The notes below the pieces were generated by a model that was given only the letters and a program-made list of their open reading frames with translations, was not told the origin of the DNA and did not search any database. Below, piece after piece: positions 1-7,579 of a stretch of 64,000 nt of DNA. Each line of letters opens with the position of its first letter. Within the stretch, counting starts at the first letter, position 1. Source of the DNA: Psychrobacter sp. 28M-43 (lineage in GTDB: Bacteria; Pseudomonadota; Gammaproteobacteria; Pseudomonadales; Moraxellaceae); the NCBI RefSeq assembly GCF_014770435.1, contig NZ_CP061739.1, forward strand, positions 1,116,001 to 1,180,000. The letters run 5' to 3'. The position numbers and the translations under genes were made by a program.

Positions 1-104
1 CAAAATGGAAAGTTTTCAGCGGCGATACCCGCTTTGGTCAACGCATTAAACAAGGTGGATTTACCCACGTTTGGTAGGCCGACGATGCCGCAATTAAAAC
101 CCAT
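1..104 (-). CDS. ychF: Redox-regulated ATPase YchF (N-terminal fragment)
   Basis: Only the first 34 codons lie in the window; the gene runs off the left edge. The visible N-terminus reads [20 protein letters not shown], which contains the P-loop GLPNVGKS typical of the Obg/YchF GTPase-like family. YchF differs from most of that family in preferring ATP and binds ribosomes. The [20 protein letters not shown] pattern right at the start is characteristic of YchF, whereas Obg and Era carry it further in. The start codon is at 102-104. It is transcribed divergently from the helicase gene at 514. The identification rests on the N-terminus alone. Confidence 0.85.
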   Translation of the reverse strand, partial: MGFNCGIVGLPNVGKSTLFNALTKAGIAAENFPF

Positions 105-513
105 AACATTCTCTCAATGTATTAATAAAATCAGTTGGTATAAAGTTTGGTTAAATGATAAATCAAAATTGGGCACATTGTAGCAAATTTACCCGAATAG
201 GGGTGAGGTTGTTACGGTATATGCTCAGGTTTTTACTCGATGATAATACGCAGCTTTATGATAAAAGCAGGTCATATTAGGAGCTTAAACATGAATAAGG
301 CTAATCAATACGAGTGATAAGTAGTTTATGTGGGCTGATAAACCCTATTTTTTAATATGCTAAACTGTCACTCATAGATAAGGGCTTAAATTTCACGTAA
401 ATTCAGCATATATATGCTGCTAATTTTAGCAAATCATACTTATCCTAAAGCTATAAACAGTCAGACATAAGCCGATGATATCGCCAAAATAAAATGTAAG
501 GCAATTTTAGACA
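105..513. other. Intergenic region between divergent ychF and helicase gene
   Basis: About 410 bases, AT-rich, with no convincing ORF. It must hold the promoters of two divergent genes. The only distinct structure I see is a perfect 16-bp palindrome at 404-419, listed separately. There is no RNA gene and no obvious terminator. Confidence 0.6.
404..419. promoter_or_regulatory. Perfect palindrome, possible operator
   Basis: CAGCATATATATGCTG is a perfect 16-bp palindrome about 95 bases upstream of the helicase start codon. Perfect dyads of this size in a divergent promoter region can be dimeric-regulator sites, but no regulator is encoded next to it and the AT-rich core makes chance occurrence possible. 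Confidence 0.3.
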
Positions 514-2703
514 ATGACAACCTCGATTTTTGACACACGCCACTATAAATACCCGCAAAACTTCCTTGAGATGAAGCCTAAACTGACTCGGCTTGAGCAG
601 GCTATTAAAAAGCTAGAGGCAAATTTAATTGATACTGCTGAGCCGACAAATATTAAGTTGTTAAAGCAGAGGCTAGATAGTGGATTGGGGTTAAAGGTCG
701 ATTATGCCAGTGAGCTAAATCCCGATCAGTTAATGGCCGCAACTACGATCGAAGGCAAAGTGCTAGTGATTGCTGGAGCTGGCTCAGGCAAGACTAAAAC
801 GCTCACGTATCGCACCAGTTATTTGTTAGAGAACGGGGTCACGCCCAAAAGTATCTTGCTACTGACTTTTACGCGTAAAGCAGCGAATGAAATAAAAGAT
901 AGAGCTAAGTCTTTGCTAGCAAGCACCTTGTCTAACGATGAGCTGGCTGAAGACAATCTGCCAACTGATAAGCGGCTCAACGATATCACTAGTGGTACTT
1001 TTCACTCGTTTTGTAATATGCTGCTGCGCCAATATTCAGGGCTACTCGGTATCAATCCGCGATTTACGATTTTAGATACTGGCGATAGTGAGGATGCTAT
1101 CGACTTGGTGCATAAAGAAAAAAAGTATCCTGCTCAAACCAAGGCACAGGCCTTTCCGCGCAAAAAAACACTGCAAAATATCATATCGACGTCTAGAAAT
1201 AGACGTATACATATTCGCGACTTAATCGAAAGTAACTACCCAGATATCGCCGTGCATATTCCTATCATTGAGCAGCTGGCAGTTGACTTCCATGAGTACA
1301 AGCGGGCCAATCACTTATATGATTTTGACGATATTATCAGCCAAGTGGTACGTCATTTGAAGACCAATGACACCTTTCGACAGCTACTGCAAAGCCAGTA
1401 TCGTTACATTATGGTTGATGAGTATCAAGACACTAATATTCCGCAAAAGCAGCTAATCGACTTAATATGTGAGCCTGAGTCGGTATCGCTGATGGTAGTC
1501 GGTGACGACAATCAAAGCATCTATGCCTTTCGCGGTGCCAATTATGAAAACATTTTGCTATTCGGTGAGACTTATCCTCAAGCCAAACTTATTAAGCTTG
1601 AGCAAAATTATCGTAGCTCGCCATCCGTTTTAAATTATATCAATGCGTTGTCCGCGCAAATCACGCTAGGCTATCAAAAGCAGCTGTATTCTGATGCGCC
1701 GATAGAAGGACACAAACCAATATTTCGACGACTCAGTGATGAGCCAAAAGAAGCGGGCTATATCACTGATAAGATCGTCGCGCTTAAGCCAGAGTATGAC
1801 TACAACGACTTTGCGGTATTATGCCGTACGTCTTTTCAGTCCAATTACGTACAGCTAGAGTTTATGGCGCGCAATATTCCCTTTATCGTGGTGGGTGGTA
1901 TCAAGTTCATTGAAAGACGTCATATCAAAGATGTCTTAGCCTTTGTAAAAATACTCTACAACCCAAATGACACAATTGCTTGGCATCGTATTTTAACTTT
2001 GTTTAAAGGGGTGGGTGCAGTGACGGCGACGCGCTTAACCCAAGCCATTACTGCTGACAATAATGCATTCGAATCCTTACTGGCCGCGCCTTTTGCAAAA
2101 AAGAGCAATCAGCTAGAACCTCTATATCATGCGCTTACCAAGGCACAGCAAGCTGAATCGGTCGAGACAGCTATTGAGCATATTCTTGAGTTTTATATTC
2201 CAGTGTTAAAGCTGATTGAAGAAAATTGGCGTGAGCGTACCGAAGATTTTCGGGTGCTAAAGAACTTAGCGACAGAGCACACAAGCCTTGATAGCTTTTT
2301 AGAAAATCTCGCTTTAGACCCACCTAATGATTCGGTGGCTGTGATGGACAATTCGGATAATGGACAAGACAGTAGCAATGACAAAGTCACTATCTCCACC
2401 ATTCATAGTGCTAAAGGCCTTGAGTGGCCAGTAGTGTTTGTCAACTCATTGGTAGATGGCATCACGCCGCATCATCGTTCTTTGGATGACTTTGAAGCAT
2501 TAGAAGAAGAGCGTAAGCTGTTCTATGTTGCCTGTAGTCGTGCAAAGACACAGTTATATCTGACGGCACCGAACTACTTCTCTAGTTATTCTGGATATTT
2601 TGATAAGCCGTCACGGTTTATCGCTGAGCTATCTGCGGACGAGGTAACGGTTGAGACGACAAGGCGAATCATGATCGAAGACGATGACCCAGTTTGGTGG
2701 TAA
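514..2703 (+). CDS. UvrD/Rep-family superfamily 1 DNA helicase
   Basis: A 729-aa SF1A 3'-5' DNA helicase. Visible motifs in order: a Q-motif region (LNPDQLMAATT, about residue 69), Walker A AGAGSGKT (about 86-93), motif Ia LTFTRKAANE, motif II VDEYQDTN (about 302), motif III GDDNQSIYAFRGA (about 330), motif IV QNYRSS, motif V TISTIHSAKGLEW (about 625) and motif VI EEERKLFYVACSRAK. The length matches UvrD/PcrA. The first roughly 65 residues precede the usual Q motif and look like an extra N-terminal segment. The protein probably acts in repair or removal of proteins from DNA. Psychrobacter-type genomes carry more than one UvrD paralogue, so I do not assign uvrD, rep or pcrA. It is monocistronic, followed by a hairpin at 2777. 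Confidence 0.9.
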   Translation: MTTSIFDTRHYKYPQNFLEMKPKLTRLEQAIKKLEANLIDTAEPTNIKLLKQRLDSGLGLKVDYASELNPDQLMAATTIEGKVLVIAGAGSGKTKTLTYRTSYLLENGVTPKSILLLTFTRKAANEIKDRAKSLLASTLSNDELAEDNLPTDKRLNDITSGTFHSFCNMLLRQYSGLLGINPRFTILDTGDSEDAIDLVHKEKKYPAQTKAQAFPRKKTLQNIISTSRNRRIHIRDLIESNYPDIAVHIPIIEQLAVDFHEYKRANHLYDFDDIISQVVRHLKTNDTFRQLLQSQYRYIMVDEYQDTNIPQKQLIDLICEPESVSLMVVGDDNQSIYAFRGANYENILLFGETYPQAKLIKLEQNYRSSPSVLNYINALSAQITLGYQKQLYSDAPIEGHKPIFRRLSDEPKEAGYITDKIVALKPEYDYNDFAVLCRTSFQSNYVQLEFMARNIPFIVVGGIKFIERRHIKDVLAFVKILYNPNDTIAWHRILTLFKGVGAVTATRLTQAITADNNAFESLLAAPFAKKSNQLEPLYHALTKAQQAESVETAIEHILEFYIPVLKLIEENWRERTEDFRVLKNLATEHTSLDSFLENLALDPPNDSVAVMDNSDNGQDSSNDKVTISTIHSAKGLEWPVVFVNSLVDGITPHHRSLDDFEALEEERKLFYVACSRAKTQLYLTAPNYFSSYSGYFDKPSRFIAELSADEVTVETTRRIMIEDDDPVWW

Positions 2704-3046
2704 TAAGCTGTGTTTAGTTGATTATCCAATCAATTAACCATAAGCTAATAAGGCTATTCAGTAATATAGATAAGTGAACGTTCAAATACTTGAACGTTTT
2801 ATAACCAAAAACATTAGATAATTTGCCGCGATTCTCAATAAAATTGTTGCTAGATTATTGCTCAAGGCCAGTATTATTCCTATCAAAAATACCTTCTCAA
2901 AAACCCCATAACCAAAAGTATGTGACGCAAAAATATTTCTAAGATAAGGGTTTCAAATTTATCCTAATGCGTTACTATTACCACCTAATTCTGTTAGACC
3001 CTTATATTTGATACTCTGTATTAACACCCTAAGAAAAGGATAGGTT
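2704..3046. other. Intergenic region, helicase to oxidoreductase
   Basis: 343 bases without an ORF. It contains the hairpin at 2777-2798 that probably ends the helicase transcript, followed by AT-rich sequence presumably containing the promoter of the oxidoreductase at 3047. I could not pick out a confident -35/-10 pair. Confidence 0.5.
2777..2802 (+). terminator. Putative intrinsic terminator after helicase
   Basis: AACGTTCAA, a 4-base loop, TTGAACGTT, then TTATAA. The 9-bp stem is perfect but A/T-rich and the T-run is short, so this may be a weak terminator or a protein-binding dyad instead. Confidence 0.45.
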
Positions 3047-4294
3047 ATGCGCTACGAAGTTATCGTTATCGGTGCAGGTATGGTTGGCACGTCAATCGCG
3101 TGGCATCTACAAAAAAATAACTCAAATGTATTATTGTTAGACAAAAAATTGCCAGGGTCAGAGACCTCATACGGCAATGCAGGATTGATTCAGCGCGAAG
3201 CCATTCATACACATCCTTTTCCTCGTCAGCTGACAGAAATGATCAGAGTGTTGCCAAACCAAGGAACCGATATTCGCTATCGTATCCCGGCCATTTTGCG
3301 TTATCACCAAGCGCTGCTTCAGTACTGGAAATACTCTACACCTGCTTCAGTCAAAAAGATTGAATCAGAGTGGCAGACGTTGATTGAGCATTGTACCAGT
3401 GAGCACCAAACTATGATTAGCGCCTCTGGTGCTGACGAGCTCATTACTCGTGATGGTTGGTTGCAATTGCATCGCTCAGAAGAGACATTTAAAGAGGCGC
3501 AAGTATCAGCAATCGACGCGCGTAACCAAGGTGTTGAGCATAACGTACTGAACCTTGAAGCGCTAAAAGCAATGGAGCCTAGCGCCAATTTCGAAGGTTT
3601 CGTTGGCGCGATTCATTGGAAAAACTCTTGGCAAGTATCAAACCCAAGCTCGCTAGTAAAAGCTTATGCAAAAAACTTCCAAGATATGCAGGGTACGATC
3701 AAAGAAAGCGATGTGAAAGAAATCGTAAAAGATGGCGAAGGCTGGAAAGTTATCACTGATAACGATACCTACTATAGTGATAAATTGGTCATCGCAGCAG
3801 GCCCATGGTCTAATGATTTGATCAGACCACTTGGTTATAACTTGCCACTATTCCCAATGCGCGGCTATCATCAGCATTTCAAAGTGACAGAAAAGAACAC
3901 CATCAATCACAGTATGTTTGATATGGACAAAGGCTTTGTGATGGGGCCAATGCAGCAGGGTATCCGTATCACTACTGGTGCTGAGATGACCACAATGAAT
4001 GCGCCAAAGAACTTTGGTCAGTTAAAAACTGTATTGAAGCTGGCTAAAAAAATCTTGCCACTAGAAGATGCAGTTGAGAGTGAAGCATGGGCAGGTTCAC
4101 GTCCTTGTATGCCTGATATGAAGCCAGTCATCGGTCCTGCTGACAAGCATGACAAACTATGGTTTGCATTTGGTCACAGCCATCAAGGCTTTACCTTAGG
4201 TCCAATGACAGGTCGTCTGGTTGAAGAGATGATCCACGATAAGCCTACATTGGTCAATCTTGCACCATTTAGCGCTCAGCGTTTTTCTAACTAA
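3047..4294 (+). CDS. FAD-dependent amino-acid/amine oxidoreductase (DadA-like)
   Basis: A 415-aa DAO-superfamily flavoprotein. The N-terminal Rossmann dinucleotide motif is VIVIGAGMVGTSIAWHL (residues 5-21), followed by an acidic ribose-binding segment (LLLDKK) and SYGNAGLI, typical of D-amino-acid dehydrogenase and related oxidases. The C-terminus has the family block WAGSRPCMPDMKPVIG and the FAD-contacting GHSHQGFTLGP. Such enzymes oxidise D-amino acids or secondary amines to imines/2-oxo acids, passing electrons to quinone or O2. The substrate cannot be told from sequence. A RidA-family gene follows after 160 bp, which fits because RidA hydrolyses reactive enamine/imine products. An AAGGAT ribosome-binding site precedes the ATG. 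Confidence 0.85.
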   Translation: MRYEVIVIGAGMVGTSIAWHLQKNNSNVLLLDKKLPGSETSYGNAGLIQREAIHTHPFPRQLTEMIRVLPNQGTDIRYRIPAILRYHQALLQYWKYSTPASVKKIESEWQTLIEHCTSEHQTMISASGADELITRDGWLQLHRSEETFKEAQVSAIDARNQGVEHNVLNLEALKAMEPSANFEGFVGAIHWKNSWQVSNPSSLVKAYAKNFQDMQGTIKESDVKEIVKDGEGWKVITDNDTYYSDKLVIAAGPWSNDLIRPLGYNLPLFPMRGYHQHFKVTEKNTINHSMFDMDKGFVMGPMQQGIRITTGAEMTTMNAPKNFGQLKTVLKLAKKILPLEDAVESEAWAGSRPCMPDMKPVIGPADKHDKLWFAFGHSHQGFTLGPMTGRLVEEMIHDKPTLVNLAPFSAQRFSN

Positions 4295-4308
4295 GCGCGT
4301 ATCTAATA

Positions 4309-4415
4309 TATAGTTGATCCAATTTAAGAGCGGTACAAGGCAACCGAGTGCAGATGTATATGTCATACTTCAAGCGAGGTTAACGCTGTAACGCTTTTAT
4401 AGTGGATTGACTATA
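4309..4415. repeat. MITE-like palindromic intergenic element
   Basis: A 107-bp element whose two ends are imperfect inverted repeats. The left end TATAGTTGATCCAATTTAAG and the reverse complement of the right end (TATAGTCAATCCACTATAAA at 4396-4415) continue into matching sequence, giving 22 of 28 identical positions. It holds no ORF and fills the gap between the oxidoreductase and the ridA-like gene. Both ends lie in a TATAG context, consistent with a TA target. I recall similar intergenic repeats in Psychrobacter genomes but cannot verify that here, and there is no second full copy in this window. Confidence 0.6.
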
Positions 4416-4454
4416 GTTAGCACAGAATTAAATTAATAAATAAAAGGTATAGAT

Positions 4455-4796
4455 ATGATTAAGAAGCTACATAGCAATCAGCGTATGAGCAAAACCGTAA
4501 TCCATAACCAGACTATCTATTTGTGTGGTCAGGTCGGTAATGCAGAAGACGATATCAAAGCGCAAACGTTGACTTGTCTAGAAAAAATCCAAACGCTATT
4601 AGAAGAAGTGGGTAGTGATAAATCAAAGCTACTATCAGTAACTGTCTGGATCAAAGACATGGCAGACTTCGCTGCTATGAATGAAGTCTATGACCAATGG
4701 TTTGAAGGCATACAGCCACCAGCGCGCGCTTGTGGTGAATCAGCGCTTGCGCGTCCTGAGCTATTGGTTGAGATGATTGCTATCGCTGCCGAGTAA
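4455..4796 (+). CDS. RidA/YjgF/YER057c family protein
   Basis: A 113-aa protein of the RidA superfamily, small trimeric enzymes that hydrolyse reactive enamine/imine intermediates released by PLP enzymes and amino-acid oxidases. It shows the family blocks IYLCGQVG (residues 22-29), the central helix ending LLEEVGSDKSKLLSVTVWIKD and the C-terminal PPARACGESALARPELLVEM, where the Arg of PPAR is the substrate-carboxylate binder in active RidA members. The arrangement fits a YoaB/YjgH-like subgroup rather than canonical RidA. It follows the FAD oxidoreductase, suggesting it clears that enzyme's imine product. Transcription ends at the strong hairpin at 4842. Confidence 0.85.
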   Translation: MIKKLHSNQRMSKTVIHNQTIYLCGQVGNAEDDIKAQTLTCLEKIQTLLEEVGSDKSKLLSVTVWIKDMADFAAMNEVYDQWFEGIQPPARACGESALARPELLVEMIAIAAE

Positions 4797-4841
4797 TAAA
4801 CGGCTCGCAGTACTTGTAGTATCGGTATTAAATAGAAATAA

Positions 4842-4873
4842 AAAAGGCCATGATAGCGATATCATGGCCTTTT
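4842..4873. terminator. Bidirectional intrinsic terminator
   Basis: AAAAGGCCATGATA, loop GCGA, TATCATGGCCTTTT: a 10-bp GC-containing stem flanked by A and T runs on either side, between the convergent ridA-like and crotonase genes. It can terminate both. Confidence 0.85.
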
Positions 4874-4983
4874 CTATGCGTAGCAATAAGCCAACTCGAT
4901 TATTGAAAAGGAATATGCTAGCTTTTTAATCCAAGCACACGCCGTATAACGTCAGCGAAGCAATACAATGATTATTATAGGAA

Positions 4984-5796
4984 TTAGCATCCTTTCCATA
5001 CTGCTTGGCGTTTCTCAATAAAAGCATCAATACCTTCGCCCACATCGTCTGCCATCATATTGCAAGTCATTACCTCACTGGCATAGTCATAAGCGTCTTC
5101 GACACTCATATCCAGCTGCTTATAAAACATATCTTTGCCAGTTCTTACTGCTACCGGAGACTTGGCAGTGATTGCTGTTATCAGTGATTGTAGTGTTTGA
5201 TCGAGTTGCTCTGCTGGCGCAACTCGATTGATCAATCCATATTGCAAAGCGGTATGCGCATCGATAAATTCACCTGTAATTAGCATCTCAAATGCCTGCT
5301 TGCGGGGCAAATTACGACTGACGGCTACAGCAGGCGTGGAGCAAAAAAGTCCCACATTTATCCCAGAAGTAGCAAATTTTGCATTATCAGCGGCAACGGC
5401 TAAGTCACAAGCTGCGACTAGCTGACATCCTGCAGCGGTAGCAATACCTTGTACTTTCGCGATAACAACTTGCGGCATACGATTGATGGTGAGCATCATT
5501 TTGCTACATTGCTGGAATAAGGCGCGATGAAACGCTTCATCGTCGTGGGCGCGCATTTGTTTTAGATTATGACCCGCACAGAACGCCTTGCCAGTCGCTT
5601 GAATCACGACCACTCTGATCGTATCGTCTTGAGCGATATTGTCCAGTTCTGCTTGCATGGCAGATAGTACTTCAACGGACAACGCATTGAATTGTTTGGG
5701 TTGGTTTAAGGTAAGCGTGACCACGCCACTATCTCTATTGTCTTCTCTAATAACCAAAAGGTCATCTATGTCTAGAGTGGTGCCTAATTGAGTCAT
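4984..5796 (-). CDS. Enoyl-CoA hydratase/isomerase family protein (ECHDC3-like)
   Basis: A 270-aa crotonase-fold protein. The oxyanion-hole segments are KAFCAGHNLKQM (about residues 70-81) and GIATAAGCQLVAACDLAVA (about 116-134). Positions that carry the two catalytic glutamates in classical enoyl-CoA hydratase are not Glu here (GCQL instead of GCEL, and SGINVGLF in the second loop). The segments NVGLFCSTP, FYKQL and EGIDAFIEKRQAVW closely resemble the ECHDC3 branch of the superfamily as I remember it. The acyl-CoA substrate and reaction are therefore unknown; hydration is doubtful. It appears monocistronic, convergent with the ridA-like gene. ATG start at 5794-5796. Confidence 0.85.
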   Translation of the reverse strand: MTQLGTTLDIDDLLVIREDNRDSGVVTLTLNQPKQFNALSVEVLSAMQAELDNIAQDDTIRVVVIQATGKAFCAGHNLKQMRAHDDEAFHRALFQQCSKMMLTINRMPQVVIAKVQGIATAAGCQLVAACDLAVAADNAKFATSGINVGLFCSTPAVAVSRNLPRKQAFEMLITGEFIDAHTALQYGLINRVAPAEQLDQTLQSLITAITAKSPVAVRTGKDMFYKQLDMSVEDAYDYASEVMTCNMMADDVGEGIDAFIEKRQAVWKGC

Positions 5797-5905
5797 TTAT
5801 CATCCTTGATAATGGGTTGGTTTATAGTTTTATATATAGCTGACTAAATAGTAGCATGGCTCATATTCTATACAATAGATGACTGACATAGAAAGCGCAT
5901 AAAAA

Positions 5906-5936
5906 AATAGCGCACTCAGATGATGAGTACGCTATT
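5906..5936 (-). terminator. Intrinsic terminator after VOC gene
   Basis: AATAGCG-c-ACTCA, loop, TGAGT-a-CGCTATT, with a run of seven A on the left, which reads as a T tract on the minus strand. It lies about 70 bases past the stop codon of the VOC-family gene. Confidence 0.7.
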
Positions 5937-6006
5937 GGTTTTTCGTTTAGATATAAGCTAAATTTATACTAAGTTAAATTCATACTAAGCTGTATTTATA
6001 TTAAAC

Positions 6007-6507
6007 CTAGTATGCGCCTTCGCTATAGATAAGCTCGTAGCTATGGCTATATATCTCGACGATGTTACCGAACGGGTCTTCCATATAAATCATGCGATAT
6101 GGCTTTTCGCCAGGGTAGTAGTAACGTGGTTTTTCCATACGCTTTTTACCACCTGCTGCAACCATACGCTCAGCCAGTTCTTCAACATTTGGATCTTGAA
6201 CGCAGAAGTGAAAGATACCTGTTTTCCAATATTCAAAGTTATTTTCAGGGTTTTCTTGATTTTTGAATTCAAAAATCTCAACACCGATACGGTCACCAGT
6301 AGATAGGTGAGCGATACGAAAGCTGCCCCAACCAGCACCGAATACTTCAGTACACATCTCACCGATCGGGCTATCATCTTCGATAATCTCAGTTGGTTCC
6401 ATGATGGTGTACCACCCCATCACCTCAGTATAAAATTTTACAGCAGCATCTAAGTCAGGGACTGACAGACCGATGTGCGAAAAGCTTCTTGGATAAACGT
6501 TGTTCAT
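6007..6507 (-). CDS. VOC-fold (glyoxalase/bleomycin-resistance) family protein
   Basis: A 166-aa vicinal-oxygen-chelate protein made of two beta-alpha-beta-beta-beta modules. Possible metal ligands are visible at conserved places: His in FSHIGLSVPDLD (residues 9-20), Glu in VEIFEF (about 77-82), His in GIFHFCVQDP (about 97-106) and Glu in GNIVEIYSH near the C-terminus. The DPFGNIVEIYS ending is typical of the superfamily, which includes glyoxalase I, extradiol dioxygenases and thiol transferases. The substrate cannot be assigned. It is transcribed divergently from a LysR-type regulator 107 bp away, which suggests regulation by that protein. Confidence 0.85.
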   Translation of the reverse strand: MNNVYPRSFSHIGLSVPDLDAAVKFYTEVMGWYTIMEPTEIIEDDSPIGEMCTEVFGAGWGSFRIAHLSTGDRIGVEIFEFKNQENPENNFEYWKTGIFHFCVQDPNVEELAERMVAAGGKKRMEKPRYYYPGEKPYRMIYMEDPFGNIVEIYSHSYELIYSEGAY

Positions 6508-6580
6508 AATTTGTGCTCCTGTTTGCTGTACTCTTGTTTAACGTGAGACCAGTATACAAATGCACCTTCATTATGTAAAA

Positions 6581-6596
6581 TTATCAAATATTATAA
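6581..6596. promoter_or_regulatory. Possible LysR-type binding dyad
   Basis: TTATCAAATATTATAA is an interrupted dyad (TTAT/ATAA arms) in the divergent VOC/LysR promoter region. It roughly fits the T-N11-A style of LysR boxes, but the region is very AT-rich so the assignment is weak. Confidence 0.25.
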
Positions 6597-6614
6597 AAAT
6601 AAGTATAAAACGTA

Positions 6615-7484
6615 ATGATTAATGTCACATGGCTACGCACCTTTTGCACGCTTGCTGAAGTTGGGCACTTTACCCGCACAGCTGAACGTCTATATATGAC
6701 GCAGTCTGGTGTGAGCCAACACATAAGTAAGTTAGAAGAGCAACTAGATACGGACTTGTTGATTCGTCAAGGAAAGCAGTTTTCATTGACCAATGCAGGT
6801 GAGCAGCTTTATAAAGAAGCAGGCGAGATATTGCAGCGATTATCAAATTTAGAACAGCGCATCGGTGAAGATCCACCTTATGAAGGATTGGTGCGGTTGA
6901 TGTCACCGGGTAGTGTGGGACTTAAACTATATCCGCAGCTTTTGACACTACAGCAGCAGCATCCAAAACTAGTGATTGATTACCGTTTTGCTCCAAATTC
7001 TGATATTGAGCGGGCGCTTGCAAATCACGAGATTGATATTGGCTTTATGACGGATATCTCAGACGATGAAACGGTTAGTTGCAAACCTATGGCGCAAGAA
7101 GCATTGATACTAGTAACCCCTGCGGCTACAGTAGAGCCTAGCTGGGAGCAGCTTATGGCACTTGGATTTATCGATCATCCGGATGGCGCCCATCATGCAG
7201 GCATGCTACTGACTGCCAATTATGAGCAATTTCAGCATATCAATGATTTTGAGAAAAAAGGATTTTCGAATCAGATAGGGTTAATCTTAGAGCCAGTCAG
7301 CAGAGGATTAGGCTTTACTGTTTTGCCAGCACATGCCGTGGCTGCTTATTCAAAGCCTGAGCTGATTAACAGTCATCATTTACCAGTTGCCGTTAGCGAA
7401 ACGCTATATCTGGCAGTCAGACGACAGCAAGCACTTTCTAATAGAATGCATACGGTCATTGACGAAGTAAAAAAATGGCTATAG
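6615..7484 (+). CDS. LysR-family transcriptional regulator
   Basis: A 289-aa LysR-type regulator. The N-terminal winged helix-turn-helix is seen in WLRTFCTLAEVGHFTRTAER followed by MTQSGVSQHISKLEEQL (about residues 5-45), with the usual linker helix after it. The remainder is the periplasmic-binding-protein-like effector domain; the block SRGLGFTVLPAHAV lies near residue 235. The effector is unknown. It sits divergently from the VOC-family gene, the standard arrangement for a LysR protein that controls its neighbour and itself. It converges on the glycerate kinase gene. Confidence 0.9.
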   Translation: MINVTWLRTFCTLAEVGHFTRTAERLYMTQSGVSQHISKLEEQLDTDLLIRQGKQFSLTNAGEQLYKEAGEILQRLSNLEQRIGEDPPYEGLVRLMSPGSVGLKLYPQLLTLQQQHPKLVIDYRFAPNSDIERALANHEIDIGFMTDISDDETVSCKPMAQEALILVTPAATVEPSWEQLMALGFIDHPDGAHHAGMLLTANYEQFQHINDFEKKGFSNQIGLILEPVSRGLGFTVLPAHAVAAYSKPELINSHHLPVAVSETLYLAVRRQQALSNRMHTVIDEVKKWL

Positions 7485-7504
7485 ACATGTTAAGAATGAT
7501 AAAT

Positions 7505-7546
7505 GCACAGCTAACGAAGGGTTAATCGAAAGTTCAATAGCTGTGC
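7505..7546. terminator. Possible weak terminator hairpin
   Basis: GCACAGCTA and TAGCTGTGC form a perfect 9-bp stem with a long (about 24-base) loop between the convergent LysR and glycerate kinase genes. There is no good T tract, so its role as a terminator is uncertain. Confidence 0.35.
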
Positions 7547-7579
7547 GTTTAGTGGAGGAGGTTCATTGATAGGTTACGT

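Noticed and set aside
391..406. CACGT-containing sequence resembling parS (TTTCACGTAA)
   Set aside because: Only about 10 of 16 consensus positions match, and a similar fragment occurs near 40507; both fit chance in AT-rich DNA.
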